A stretch of DNA of 64,000 bases from NCBI GenBank assembly GCA_002917075.1, contig NTMA01000026.1, positions 124,001 through 188,000 of the forward strand, read 5' to 3'. Positions 46,595 through 59,924 of the stretch are shown here, one piece after another. The DNA is from Hawksworthiomyces lignivorus. Its lineage: Eukaryota > Ascomycota > Sordariomycetes > Ophiostomatales > Ophiostomataceae. The notes below the pieces were generated by a model. The model did no database searches and had not been told where the DNA came from. It worked only from the letters and a program-made list of their open reading frames with translations. Each line of letters opens with the position of its first letter. Position 1 is the stretch's first letter. The translations under genes were made by a program, and so were the position numbers.

Positions 46595-49500
46595 GGCTGA
46601 TGCGGCCACGCAGCGGCGGTTGTTGTGGTTCCTAACAACCACTTAGAGAGCCAAAAGCGGCAGCTCAACCTGCTTGCTTGACTTATCTTTTTGTCAAAAC
46701 AAAATATTTTCATTCGACCTCGACGCCACCAGCCATCTTCTTACACTCTTCCATTCTTCGGTCTCTGCTCAGCGATAGCAACACTTCGAGAAACAGCAAC
46801 AGCTCTTTTTTTTGCAAGTCGGCGTGAGAGATCCGTTTTTAAGGATATTACTTGGTTCAACTTCATTTCGTTCGGGCGAATTCGTTCTAACCTTCCTTTG
46901 CGCCTTCAGACTCTCTCGTGTGTGTCTCTCAGAACGACAATGCTGTTACGCTATCGTTGGGGACTACCACGAAGATAAAAGCGGCAGAGGATGGGAGATG
47001 AAATTCGCCTTCTTATTCACCCTTTGGCTGGTTAGCTCTTTTTGTGGCTTCCCTTTTTCCCTTTTTTTTTTTTTTGTTCTCGCTTCTTTTTTCCAGCATC
47101 TATGATACCCCCATTTGTGTTTGAATGCGCTGTCGATACGGGTTATGGAACTGTTCCTCTTGGGAAACTTTTCGCATGACAAAACAAAAACTTTATTTAT
47201 TCACAATCGAGATATTTACGGTTATGAGTATACTCGAACAGCGACAGTGCTTCTACGCCATCGCTGAAGGACGGCGCGTTGGGACTGAGACGTCGTGTAG
47301 CACTTTGCGACAATGCCTTTTGCGCTATCGCAAGCCGGTCTCGTGGGTTGGGATTTGCATTTCTATCTCTCTCTCTCTCTCTCTATGTATATAGTCTTCT
47401 ACTAGTGCTTGCTTATTTCAGCTCGCAGCTGGCAGAACGATCTATGGGACGCCTGGCATATCACTCATCTTAAGATGTCTATCTGGGCTCACTAGTTAGA
47501 TAACACTAAATCAATTTAAATGCCAGTTACCGTCATCTCATTACTCTGCTACTCGAGGCTTATGCCCCAGCTTAGTATCTTCGATCCGTGCTCCCCTATA
47601 TCTGATGTCATATCGAGTTTTTTGTGGAGCACGAAACCCCAGATTTTATCTTGTTTCGCCATTTCGACTTTATCTTTTGGTAGGTTAATAGACTACAGCC
47701 GTACACAGATTGTGTGGCACACCAGCGCGGACTCGAAGAAAGCCGCCTGGTTAAGGAGCAGGCTGGCTGCATTAGGGTGGCAATCTCGTAGATGTTGTCC
47801 TCAAGCGTACTCTTTCCGAGGACAACCAGCAACCAAAGCTAAAAGAACGAAATATGCCTCCAAAAAATGGTGCTCAAGCTAAGGCAGCGGGAAACCTAGT
47901 CTATCGTTCTTACTTAGTCGTTGATAGACCGTGCAGCTACAATGAATCTTGCTTGTCGTCGTGCTAGGAGGTTTGACTACTATGAAAGACACACATAGCT
48001 CGCACAATCGGCTGTGTCAAATGGCCCAAAGAACCACATGTGCGTTGAAGTAGCTTCTGATATAGTGTTTGAGGACGTCGAGCTAGCGCATTCGTACAAC
48101 AGATTCTAGATAAGTACCACTGTAATGTTCGACTGCGAGACGGCCAACGACAACTCGAACTTGCCTCGTCCTACAACAGCGTCTCTCGTCTTGCTTCTGG
48201 CCAGACCTCAGCTCGCTTAGACACACCGCATAAATGGCAACGACTATGAAAGCAAGTTCGCAGGAGACTATGGCCATTAGCCTTTCGATTTTTCTGCAAG
48301 AGTGGAGCGCATTGGGCGAAGAGGCAGCCAGCTAACTGGATGAATGGGACGAGAGGTCCGGCGAAGAACCCTTTATCTGTTATCCACGTCTTTAGCTCGG
48401 CGTGCTGGTGAATTCCTTCTGCAGCGGAGGAAGCCGAAGCGGCGAAGCAGACTCGAGAGCATCAGAGTAAATTTTGTCGCACAAAAAGACCAAAAAACTT
48501 AAAAGTCTGAAAAAGCCCAAAAGACAAGATCTGCAGTAGTAGTAGTAGATCTAGGAAAAGCCGGTCGGTGAAGCCAGGACAGCACATAGTAACTAGCAAG
48601 GGTTGCCAGAGTAGGATGTAACTTAGACTCAGCCGACCCCCCTAGAGAGAAGAGAGAGAAAGAAGACGCCATAAGTAGCGCAATTTGCACTGTAGCTGAA
48701 GCCGACGCAAACAGCACCGTTCTTGGGGACAAGGCACGCGACTCTTTGTCTCTCTTTTCTTTGCCTATCTCGTTTTCCCGTGAACAATATTGCTCTCTAT
48801 TCTTTTCTTCTTCCTCTTCTTCCGTCATTACCATCATCGTTGCCATCGCCTTCTTCTTTTGCGCATGTGCTCTGTCTGGTACCAACCTTTCAGTCGCTAC
48901 TAACAAAAAAAGGTTACGATTCACTCCTTGCGCTCCTTCTTTGTTCCTTCTTTTTCTTGTTTCCTTTCTTGTTTTGTTTCTCTCCGATTCGTTTCTTCTG
49001 CTGCTCTTGTTCGATGGTTCCTTCTTGAATTACCTTACCCATCCTTGCCCCTGCCTAAAAAAGGATTACTGTCGGTCGTCATTGCTGGTGCTTTGTTCTT
49101 TTCCCCTCGCTCCGTCCTCTCTGGTGCGCCTTCCGCTTCTCCAACTTAACTTATCCCACCACTCAGCTCCCCCGCTGCCCGCTATTTGCACGTGAAGATA
49201 GCGCGGCACGGTGTGTGTACCTCTCTCTCTCTCTCTGCGCTGTAGGCTGTATTAGGCGTGCAGCCAGCCCAGACAGGTCAGTCATCATCCATTGCTGCCA
49301 TTGCTACCACACCACCAACGTAACACTCCCCGTGCTATTACGACCTCATTCTCCATATTTTAATTACATTTTGGCTCCTATCCACCGTCACATTTTTTTC
49401 ACGCCCGCCCTATTATATGGTGTTTTCTGCCACCTCTGACGAGATTGCACTTTTCTAGAGGCTAGAGACGAAGGGAAACCTCTCCCTTTTCCGCACTACA

Positions 49501-50238
49501 CCGAACCCTTCTTGACACTACTGCACAGCTCTCTTTTAGCTCAGAGCTTGCTTTACCCTTCGCCCTTTTCTTTCCTCTCCGTTTCTCATTTCTCGTTGCC
49601 GTCTGCCTGTCCCGTCCTCCTTTCTTTTCCTTCTCTGCTCAGCTCCTCGACACCTCTCGTTTACCTGCATGTTTGCATTTCTGGGAGACGAGGCTAAACG
49701 AACAAAAACCAGGAATCGACCGTGAAACCGAGCGAGGAAATCCTTTTGCTGCAAGTTTTGGCTCCCTTTTCTATTTCTAGCACCGAGCGGCATTATTTCG
49801 GAAGAGACGACTTGCCAAGGCGCAAGCTGTTCATTTGACTGGAGCTGCACCGTCGTCGAAGCTCTCGAATTAAAACTGACATCCTCAGCATCAGCTTTCC
49901 GCAAAGCATCTCGAATAGCGAATCTTTGAAATTACCTCGTGCAGCTCGCATACTCGCATCGCTAGGAGGGCGGAAAAAAAAAGGATAGGTCCTTCTGCTG
50001 CGTGTGCGGACGGATTCTCTGCTGTGGAACGCATCCGCTCTGAGACGACGGAAACCTCGAACGAGCAGCATTCGACTAAACAGGCGAAACAGGGAGTGCG
50101 CGCTGCGCGTCCCCGCGCAGCACGCCGCCTTTCCGGAAGATCGAGTTTCTTTATGAAAGGAAGAAAACGTCGACGACATAAGTCTCCTCTCGGCTCGCTT
50201 TCTCGGCAACCGCCCTTTCCCACAACTACATCCTCATC
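46595..50238. other. Intergenic region with hairpin repeats and a long leader
   Basis: The left part holds three related hairpin-forming repeats (46933-47333) and a TC run at about 47365-47385. The right part, from about 48.7 kb, is T/C-rich and is probably promoter and leader of the Ice2-like gene. Another CT run lies at about 49220-49240. Small open frames have no recognisable product. Confidence 0.55.
46933..47333. repeat. Three dispersed hairpin-forming repeats with matched stem changes
   Basis: Units lie at 46933-46958, 47239-47266 and 47305-47333. All share the core CGACA-TGC ... GC-ATCG of 22-23 bp. Their flanking arms pair within each unit but differ between units: AACGA with TCGTT, CAGCGA with TCGCTG, and TTGCGA with TCGCAA. 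They sit 0.3-0.75 kb beyond the MFS stop codon. Confidence 0.75.
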
Positions 50239-51924
50239 ATGTGGTGGATATTCCGCGTGTTCTTTGGCACCCTCTTTCTTTTGAGCGTCGTGCTCTCCAT
50301 CCCCATCGCCTTCGACGTCGGCGGCCGTGACGCCGGTCTCGCCTACAGCCTCGCCCTCTTCCTCTACTACGGCCTTTACTCCTCTATCAAGATCGTAGTG
50401 CGCCTCGCTACATCGAGCGACGATGAAGACGAGAACGGCGAGAAAGGCGTGCCGTCCGCGCAGGCGCGTCGCATCCGCTGGACCATCGCGGCGGTCCTGC
50501 GCATGTCACAATGGGTGATCCTGCCGATGCTCCTATTTTGGGCGCTCAGCCGGTTTGCTGTCGACGCGGGCAGCACCGACTGGGTAGCGCGCACAGTGGC
50601 GCACGTCACGGGCAACGAGGGCGGCGTCAGTGGCAGCGCTGTCAGTGATGCTGTTGCCAGCAGTACAGGAAGCATAGGACAGCGCATATATGGACTGTTC
50701 AGCAGCACTGCCAGCAGCAGCAGCACCGGCAGCACCGGCAGCCGTGCCGGTAGTAGTGGCAGCAGTAGCGGCAGCGGTGGCGCCGGCGCAGCCTCGCTGC
50801 TAGGCAGCGGTTGGTGGAACTATTTCTTCGGCCGCGGCGGCGTGCTCGAGGCGGGCGCGCTAGGCGGCTGGGATAAGTCGCTGCGCTACTCGTCGCCCGT
50901 CTTCCAATTGCTGGAAGGATTCTGCACGCTGCTTGTCATCCAGGCGGCTGGACAGATCACACGCTGGCTGGTCAACCGCGGCCGAAGCGACACATTGGTG
51001 GTACGCCCTCTACTTTCTCTACTCCCGCGAATTTGCTGGGTTCAAAACGGCGAAATTTCTAACAGGTGCCTCTCCTAGATCATCCTCCTAGCCATCTCGG
51101 GCTCCATCATTGCGAGCGCAGCCTACTTCCTCTCGCGCGTCGCCCGCTTCCCGCAGGTCGACAACATAGACGCCATCCTGATCGGCGTGACGGTGACATC
51201 GGCCGTCTTCATCTCCGCCTACGGCATCGGCAGCGGGCGCGGCAACCCGGTAGAGTCCTCACTACTGTTCGCGTATATCGTGCTGTGCGTATACCAGATT
51301 TTTACCGACTACCAGCCGTCGACGCCCGAGGCGGCGGCACGGCAGCAGCAGCAGCGACAAGCGGCCAGCCTGCAGCAGCCCGACTTCCCGCCGCTGCCGC
51401 CGGTGCTCATGGCATCGTACTCGACGCTGGTGCACCTGCTGAGCAGCCTGCCGACGGCGGTCAACACGGCGCTGCGCTTCCTTTATGCGGCGTTCCAGAC
51501 TATCACCCCCTCGGTGATCATCTCCCTCGCCTACCGCATCGTCGTCTTCTACTGCGCCATCCGCATCATCCCAGCGGTGCGCGAATCGGGCGCCCGCGCC
51601 CTGCTGCAGGAGCCGACGCTCGAAGACTCAGACGCTGCCAGCAAGCTGCTAGGATTCTTGTCGTGGTTCTCGGCGTCCATCCTCATCGCCATCTACACAA
51701 GCCTACTCCTGCAGCACTTCACCGTGACGTCGGACGCCGCCTCCGCCTCCGCGGCTGCCAACGATACTGTAGGTGGCTGGGCGCTCCGAGGCGGCGAGTA
51801 CGCGGGCGGCACGACGTGGCGCTGGATCAACGTGGTGGGCGTCATGGTGCTGTACGCGATAGAGATGGTCATGTCCAACGACGACCTGGACGGCGGCCTG
51901 ACGAACCACTGGAAGATGGAGTAG
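50239..51924 (+). CDS. ICE2: Polytopic ER membrane protein, Ice2-like
   Basis: Exons are 50239-51000 and 51079-51924 (intron 78 nt, phase 0; a TTCTAAC branch site lies just before the TAG acceptor), giving about 535 aa. The first ATG of the frame opens a hydrophobic N-terminus, MWWIFRVFFGTLFLLSVVLS, followed by IPIAFDVGGRDAGLAYSLAL. I recall this as the start of fungal Ice2 proteins, which shape cortical ER and supply membrane lipid from lipid droplets. Roughly eight to ten membrane spans are visible. A Ser/Gly-rich loop (about residues 140-190) and a Gln-rich loop (about 345-355 in the joined protein) interrupt them. Splicing yields SDTLVIILLAISGSIIASAA. The multispan membrane protein is certain; the Ice2 name rests on memory of the N-terminus and size. 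Confidence 0.65.
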
Positions 51925-54309
51925 GCAGCAGGCCACGGCAGCTTATGGAGGGACTGTACTCCTCCGCTACAGAGGATGAGATATTGCATATTGCATACGC
52001 TAGAGTGTGCAAGAGAGGACGGCCAGTGAAAGTGCGGACCTCTTTTAACGATCTACTTTTCGAGGCGAGATGTCGAAGGCGTTTTGAAGAACTAGGATAT
52101 ACGACCTCTCGCAGTCCTTTACTGTGGCTTTTCAGTCATTTCTTTTTTTCTGCGTCTGCCCCTTTTGCTCTACTTTTGTTTGATTCCCCCCCCCATTTCT
52201 TATGTTTTGGCCCACACTTTCTCTTGCTTTCGACTCTTTAATGTTTCCATTCATGGAAGGATAGCTCTGCATCCCATTTCGAGAAGCAGTGGGATGCGAG
52301 CAGATAGATGGCCCTTTTATACCCCCCCTTTTCCCTCACACTTCTCCCTCACCCTTTTGCTTCCTCCCCCTCTCACCTTTACCTCCCAATTCGCTTTTTG
52401 CCCCTTCACTTTGCTTCTCTTCTTCCGCTTCCTCCCCTTCTTTTCCTCTTTGCACAGTTTACAATTGTTACGTTAGAAACAAGCGCCTTGCTTGATCACG
52501 AAATAGGGGGGTAACCTTAAAAAAACCACTGGGACACGCGTGTTTATTCAGGGAACGAGGGACATGAATTTCGGTACGGGACAGGCAAATACAAATCCAC
52601 AAAGATATAAAAATTTCCAGATAATATGGCTCATGACGATAGCACGCCGGTTATGCGTGTATTTTGCGTGTGTTGTGCGATATCTGATATTCGATATCCG
52701 ATATCCAATGTGCCCACAGGTGGACGGTACACTAATACCTTTCATAGTCAATTTGAGATGCTGTTTTGCTAATATGAGGGACCAAAACGTGGGCATGTGC
52801 TCAAAAGGTAGGCAAGGCTGCGGTGGCGAAGTGCAGCCTATAGGGCTGCCAAGTCGCTAGGCCAACGTTGCATCAAGCTCAGACAAAAAAAAACAAAAGA
52901 AAAAAAGTTACTCTAATAGATCGCCTAAGCAGAGAGTCGACGAACATGTTTGCCTCAAATGATATTACATAGGTGAACTATTGTGGAGAAAACGAATATA
53001 CAAGGGGAGCTCCCATGCGCGTAAATATGGGTCGGTACTCGGCAGAGAAAACGCGTCTTTCCACGACAGGGCACGACGCGGCGCGTGCTGGGGAGCGGGA
53101 ACCTTTGGCTACCGTGTCAGGTATGGCCAGGCCTATCGTGGCTTATTCCTAGGGGCACCCTCATCCGTTTCCCCTTGCGAGGTGATGCGTGTGGCGCGGC
53201 AGATGGCGAAAGGAAGATGCGAACGAATGATTGGCTAAAACGAGTACAAAGGGAAAAAGAGCAAAAGAGCGATCCTTCACCCGCTAAGAGAACGCTCTCT
53301 GCAGCCAACCAGCATCGAACAATGCTGCGTTTTGGAGACGGGCGGCTCCCCTGTTCAGTGGGTTAGAAGGCTTTACAGAAGGCGTAGAACAAAGTCTAGT
53401 CAGTCGCGAAGAAAAGAGGAAGGGGCAATTTTTTATTTTATTATTTTTTTTTTAAAAAGAAAAAGAAAAGGAAAAAGAAGAGGCTGCAGGAGTATTACTC
53501 CATACTCTCTAATACATACGTCGCAGCAAAATCGCATCGGTCGAGCCAGTCCATCGCACCGCTGCAAGTCCCCTCCCCTCCCTCACTCCCTCACCCATCT
53601 CACTCTCTGCCTTCGTTCTCGCTTTTCCCTTCCCTTTTTTCCTCTTCCCCTTTCTCTTCATCCTCTCTCCGCGACGCCCCACGGAGTCCACTCCTCTCTT
53701 TCTTTACCCCCGTCCCCATCGTCATCGCATCTCGAAAAAGGCTTTCTCTTTTTCCTTTCTTTGTTATTTGGTCATTTTAATTATTGCTATTGCCTTTTTT
53801 TTTTATTCCCTTATCTATTTCTTTCTTTTCCTTTGGTTGTTGGTATTAATTTTCTGTGACAGCTATTGTTTTGTTTGGCTGCCTACTACTTTTTTTACCT
53901 TTCTTTTTTTAGGGGTCTTTTACTCAGTCGCATGTAATTTGTTTGGGTCCCTTTCTTTTCATCACTCCTGTTCCTCGACATACTCTCTATCGATAGACGC
54001 AACAAGTCATCCTCTTTGGTTGCTGAGTGATGCGAGAGGAATGGTAGACGACAAGCCTTGCCGTGGTCTCTATTCTCCGTGATTCGATTCGACGATTTTT
54101 GGCCTGTTGTTTTCTTTTTGCCATTTGCGCCGCGCATCCAACGAAATTTCTTCCTCCTCTCCGGACCTGTCGCCTGGCCTCTCCCCACTTCACTTTTCCG
54201 CCCCGACTGATCGCCAACGCAAACATTTCGGGGTTTCCATCACTTTCAATCCAGAGGGCATCGATTGACCGAGCCGTAAAAGCAGAGGTCATCGTACGGC
54301 ACGAGAAAA
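51925..54309. other. Intergenic: 3' flank of the Ice2-like gene and leader of the next gene
   Basis: Strong T/C tracts on the plus strand occur at 52310-52450 and 53540-53920. The latter precedes the start at 54310 by a few hundred bases. No coding sequence is recognised. Confidence 0.6.
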
Positions 54310-57085
54310 ATGGGTCTTCCGTACGTTTTCTTGGTGTCCTCCTGTCACCCTCATCCCTGTGAATTTTTTGGGCTTCATTTTGCTGTTTCATTGTTACTAA
54401 TCCATCCCTTTTTAGTCTCTACGTCGCACCGGTCGAGTCAGACCTCCGCAACAAGCATGCTGCTTCGCGCGACCCTCTCTCCTCCGTCCATGGCCGCTAT
54501 GGCGTCCGCCGCCCGCGTCGCCGGCGCAGCACCGAGGCGCTGCGCGAGAGCCGCCGCCGCGCCATCCTAACGGCTGCTGCGGCGTACACTACAAATGGCA
54601 GCAACAGCAATAGCAACAATAACGACAACAACGGCGACGATCTAAGGCTGCCATCGCTGCCGCCGATCACGACATCGGACGATCTTGCCCAGCAGGCAGC
54701 CGATCGCAACCGCGACTTGGCGCGACGGTGGATGGCGGCGACGTCGCGCTCGGACCGCGAAGGCGGGGGCGGCAACAGCGGCAGTGCTGTGGCAGCCAAC
54801 CCGGCGCGCGAGCGCCTGCTCGAGCGCTTCCTGGAGCGCATCCGCGAGCATGAGCATGAGCAGGAGCAGCGGCAGCGACTCCGGGTCGGCGGCAGCGGCG
54901 GAAGCTATGCCGACCACGTCGACCATGCTGACAACAGCAGCAACAACAGCACGCCGGACCTGCCACCGTCTGAGACTTTGCCCGGCTGGCGGGGCGCACT
55001 CGTGTCTCCCATGATGTCGGGCAACGGCAGCGGGGCTCACGCCGACGCGGGTATAGATGGGGGCATGGGCCTGGGTATGGGTCTGGGACGCGACACTCCG
55101 CCGCCCCTGCCGCCCGCACCGCGCCCGCGCCCAATCTCGCTGCTGCGGGAGACCATCCGCGAGCACACCAGCCGCCGCAGCGCCGCCGACCACAACAACT
55201 TTGCATACGAAGCCGGCGAGGCAAATCGTCTGCTGGCCCTCTTCAGCCAGCACTGGGCGGCCACCACGTCCGGCGCGGCGCATTCGAATTCCAATTCGGA
55301 CGCCGGCTCTTCCCCTCCCTCGCCGCCGAGGCCGCCACCGGCACAGCTACCCTTTGACCTGCCCATCGGCATCGACAGCGGTGCTGCCGCCAGCTCTTCG
55401 ACACCGCTGTCGCCGGTGTTGTATCACAGCCACGACAGCGGGCTGGAGGAGTTTCTCGGCCTAGACGACGGGTTTGAGGATGACAACGACAACCACGCCA
55501 CGTTTGGTGGCAGCGGTGGCATGGACACCGAGACCGACGCTGATGCCGACGACGACCGCTTTGGCGCGCGTGCCGTGGCGGAACCCCCCCGCAACGGCCA
55601 TATGCTCCGGCGGACGTCGTCCCTGCGGCGTGTGACAGTGAGTGATTTCCTCTCGGGTACCCCCGATTTTTGCATTACCGTTTGTACATTTTACCAGGTA
55701 CTAACTGTCTTGCGTAGAACGCCTCTAGCTCGGCTTTGCGACGGCCGACGGTCGGCTGGTCCGACAGCCACGACCGCCATGCCGATCGTGCTGGCGGCAG
55801 CCGGTCGCGGTCGCGGACCTCTTCGTCGCGGTCGCGGTCGTCGTCGTCACGCATCTTTGGCAACATCAGCCACATCCGCGGCGCCGAGGTCGTCAATCCC
55901 ATCAGCCGCAGCCACAGCCCCCTGAGCGGCAGCGGCGGCGGCGGCATCGCGCGCCGTAACGGTTGGACGGTCCGCTATGCTGATCAGCACAGCAGCAGCG
56001 ATCGGCGACACGGGAACAGCGGCGCGAGGCAGAGTCTGCCGTCAATCCGCAGCCTGTTCGGCCCTCCCGTGCCCACGGCTCCGACCCCACTTAATGTCGC
56101 CGAGACGATGGTCATCGACGGCCTTGGCGACCGCCGCCGGAGTCTCAGCCCTGAGGGCGACGGCGTTTGGGACACGCTGCAGACCACCGTCACGCCCGAC
56201 CCGCAGCCGCCCAGCCTGGGCTCGTCGTTCGCATCGTCGTCCACGGCCCTCGCGGCGGCCCGCCACGAGAGCAGCGGGTTCGCGAGCAACGCTGTGACCC
56301 AGACGCCGGTCACACAAGAGCAGGATGAGGACGAAGACGAAGACGGGGATGACACGATTACAGATGCGCCCCTCCTCGTGCAGGCGACGGCGGCGGCAGC
56401 GACGGCGGCGTCTTCCTCGGGCACCACGTCAGCCAGCACTTCTCAGCGCGTGCGCTCCCCCTTCACGGTAGTGTCCATTGACACCGCCGACACGCCAGAC
56501 GAGTCGCAGTCGACGTCGTCGGGCCTCCTGCTGCAGGAGATGGTGGCAGCGGCAGCGGCGGCGTCGCGGGCAGCGGCAGCGAGACATGACGACGACGAAG
56601 ACGCAGCTTGCGAGGAGTCGGATATGGAAGACCAGCGGCAGCGCCATGCGGACGAAGACGAAGACGACGAAGACGAGGATGACGAGGAGCAGAGCGCCGC
56701 CGCCTACTTGGGCCTCTCGTCACGCCCGGCGCCCCCGTTTCTCTCTCAGAGCGGCGGCAGCAGCTCGTCCGACCTGCTCGCCCATCTGCAGCGCCAGTGG
56801 TCGGCCGAGCACGACCTGCTGGGGGGCGTTGGAAGAGGAATTGCGCTTGCGGCGTCGCGGCGCCACAGCCGCAACAGCCGTCACGCGCGCAGCCACCACA
56901 GCGCGACTACCACCACGACCACGACCACCTCAAGCACACCCGGCGACGACCCGACCCTGGAACTGCTCGGCATCGGCGGCATGCAGAACATTGTGCGCAG
57001 CCTGGCCCGCCGCGAGGACATCCCCGAAGAATGGTGGGCCGAGGCCGGGCTCAGCCGCAGACTGCCGCCGCGAGCAGACTCCTGA
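54310..57085 (+). CDS. Uncharacterised fungal protein, disordered with conserved ends
   Basis: I do not recognise a function. Exons are 54310-54320 (only 11 nt), 54416-55637 and 55718-57085, with introns of 95 and 80 nt, giving about 866 aa. The tiny first exon supplies MGLP, and the join reads MGLPLYVAPVESDLRNKHAA, which I believe is a conserved start of a filamentous-fungal family. An Arg-rich patch follows (YGVRRPRRRRSTEALRESRR). Most of the protein is low-complexity, Ser/Ala/Arg/Asp-rich. A short hydrophilic helix (NNFAYEAGEANRLLALFSQH, about residues 195-215) may be structured. The C-terminus is clearly patterned: DPTLELLGIGGMQNIVRSLA followed by RREDIPEEWWAEAGLSR. No catalytic motif, signal peptide or membrane span is seen. 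Both ends look like docking motifs on a disordered scaffold, which is inference. Confidence 0.72.
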
Positions 57086-59924
57086 TGAAAGAAGAAAAGA
57101 GAAAAGAGACGAGAAAGAAGGGGGAAAAGACGAGACGAGTGTGGAAAAGAACTCGCCTTGTCGCCTTGCTGCATTTTGCTTTTTTTAACTGTTTGATTTC
57201 CACATTCGGTTGTATGGCGACTGGCGTTTGGTCTCGGGTTTTTATTTTGGGACGATCTATTACTGCATGTCCAATCATTGACTGCACGGGCCAAAAAACG
57301 GGTTTATCTATGCTTTGTTCTTATATGATAGTTGATGTACGCTCTCAAGGCACGAGGCGGCATTTGGGACATATGTTGTTTTTCTCTGCGAGATTGAGAA
57401 TGGGCTGTGCAGACAAGTCTGTCTGGCTTTTGACACAAAAAAGGAGGAACAAGCTCGAGGGAAGTAGCATCAAATATTCAAAAGAGAAAGAACGATTTCA
57501 AGTGCTCCGAAAAAAGAAAGTGCTCTACAATTTCGTGTGATGCTGTGCCTGACACCTTCCTGCAAAGAGCCATCCGCTGTGCAACGTCTCGCCAGCCTTC
57601 AGGGCAGCATCCTCTTGTGCTAGTCTTGACGGCGAGGGACAACTTTCAGGGGCCATGGATCCTGTTATCCGCACACCAAACACACCCACGCCTTCACAGG
57701 CATCCGTAGACAATCGGAATCTGCATCTCCTCTGGCGGTTTCGTGTCGCGTCTTTCGCGGGCATCTCCCCGGCTAGTGCTGACCTGCATGCTTTGCATCC
57801 CTCAGCCTGCATTACCCCAAAATCCTTCCAGGCTGCTGCGCTGCCAGTCGCCTGCCATCTCTTCGATTTCGTCCCGCGAACACGCGAGCAGGTGGTGTAG
57901 CGGATGTCCTTTTGCATCTTAGTCTTCTCTTAGCACTGCGTCTCGCCAGCTGAGTATCGGCAGCTAGATGCATATCCACAATATCTCCTACGAAGCGGCG
58001 TCTTTGCTACGAGCTGCTGCGAGCATTTGTTTCCATTCTTTGACCGTGGTCTCTTGGCCCTGTGGGCCATCCAGCTCGCTGCTTTTTTACTCCTCTAATG
58101 GCGGGCGTCCATCCAGAGATTGTCATACGCCGGTTCGCTATTTTTAAGGTGGCCTGTCTTTTTTGACGCGGATTTCAACAAGAACGTGAAACAATCCATG
58201 TAAGGTATCTCGAGTTTATTCGCTCGCTCGTTTCTTATATCACACTCTGCTATTAATTACCACGGTTCTCTATTAATCCCCTCCCCCTTATTGCCTTCTA
58301 TTACCCTGTATATCCTCTCTGAAAAAAAGACAAAGGTCGTGCTCTCTGACCAATTTTCCCACACTTACCCGGTGTGCTCTTAACCGAGTTTCTCGTGTTT
58401 TTCTTTCATCTGTGCCTATCCGGTCTTTCTATTTTTTGCAGCAATTATTCGTTTCTCTGCAAAGAGGAACATGAAAAAGAAATAATAAAAAAATCGAGGC
58501 ACGCCATACCAGTGACACTCTGTGGGTAGCTCTGTTTCTCTTCCTTGATTTATAGTTGTGCGTTTTGGGAAGGGAGAATCAAGGAATTGGTTCATTGAGG
58601 AAGGCGTTACCCTGTGCCTACGTATACGTATTCAGTTCAGATCGCAATGACCACATATTACGCTCTTGCCTTACCGGCCTGGTAGCATCTTTAGTACTCC
58701 GCGGACAGGGCCCTCCTTCCCTTTTCTGTTTTAACCTTTTTTTTCGTTCGTGCTATTCCGTAAGATATCCAGGTCGTACTTACCCTTCCTTGTCTAATTT
58801 CCTGCTTTTCCCTGTCCCACGCAGCTGTCCAGTTCTGCTATGGCTTCTCCTCCTAATTTCAGCCTTCTTTCATAGGCTTTTTTTTCTTCTTTTCTTCTTT
58901 TTCTTCCGCTTCGAGCTCTCTCGAGTCTTTACTCATTTCTGCTTCACTTTTTTTTATTGCGTCCCTCGCCAGAATAAACGCATTGGACGTTCCCTGACTG
59001 GGCCGCCTTACCTTGGGTCGACCGACTTTCAGCTTCGACCCGCTTTATGCCCACCTTTCGTCGCCCTCCCCTCTCCACTGTATAAGGGAAAAGATAGTAC
59101 CTATGTACCAATTGCAGCGTACGGTGTTCTCACACTGAATCCATCCCTACCCAAGAAGAGAACGCCCAAGAAAAGATTGACCTGCAAAAGGCACGAACGC
59201 CACAAGAACACCCAAATACGGAAAGAGGACGGATCGTGTGCAGGTATGAATGTGAGCGAGAGAGAAAAAGTCGAGAAGAGACCAGACGCACGCGTGCTGT
59301 AACTCTTGTTTGAATTTTGTTTTTCGAGGTGTTGCCCCCCCTGCTACCACGACAGAGAGCAACAAGCCCGACAACTACCCCATTCCACGGGTCGAACTCC
59401 CACCTAGATCGCCAGATTCTTAGCCCGGCTGCTGCACTTTTTCGAGGGAGGCAGAAGCACGTCCTCGAAGTGTTTTGACGCGACCCAAACTATCGAAAAG
59501 GCACAAACCAGACAAACAAGCCCCTTTGTTTGTTCTCACTCGTCCCCGCACAGCGAAATCCTCGAGAGACCGACCGAGACCATTATTCAATGCATTCGAC
59601 ATCGTAAAGTTCCTCGCTTTGTCTCCTTCTGGCGAACTCCCCCCAGTCTCTCTCGTTCTTTTTAGCCTACTTTTCTTTCTGTCTGTCACCTCTACGGCGG
59701 CCGACAAGACTACACGAACGAACACGCGCAACTCTGTTCTCCCCGGCCTCGCCGAGCATACTTGATTCTTTGCACATGACACGACCTGGCACGACGCGAC
59801 AGCGGGGTAAATAACTGAGGAAGCTTCACATAAGAGACCTCCAGAGGGTCGAGACGGCTAGGGAGCCAAAAGACGGCAGGCGCACGCTGCCACGAGACAT
59901 TTGTCTTTGGGCGCCGATTGGGCC
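57086..59924. other. Intergenic: long upstream region of the septation kinase gene
   Basis: About 2.8 kb without a credible gene. A T/C-rich tract at 58730-58960 and further CT-rich sequence at 59640-59690 suggest a long transcribed leader. Short upstream ATG frames occur in it. Confidence 0.55.

Noticed and set aside
53332..53859. Plus-strand 175-codon frame
   Set aside because: It covers an A-rich run followed by a CT-rich tract. The peptide is low-complexity and has no family features.
59339..59430. Minus-strand GGGAGTTCGACCC, resembling a tRNA B-box
   Set aside because: No matching A-box, D-arm, anticodon stem or acceptor stem could be laid out around it.
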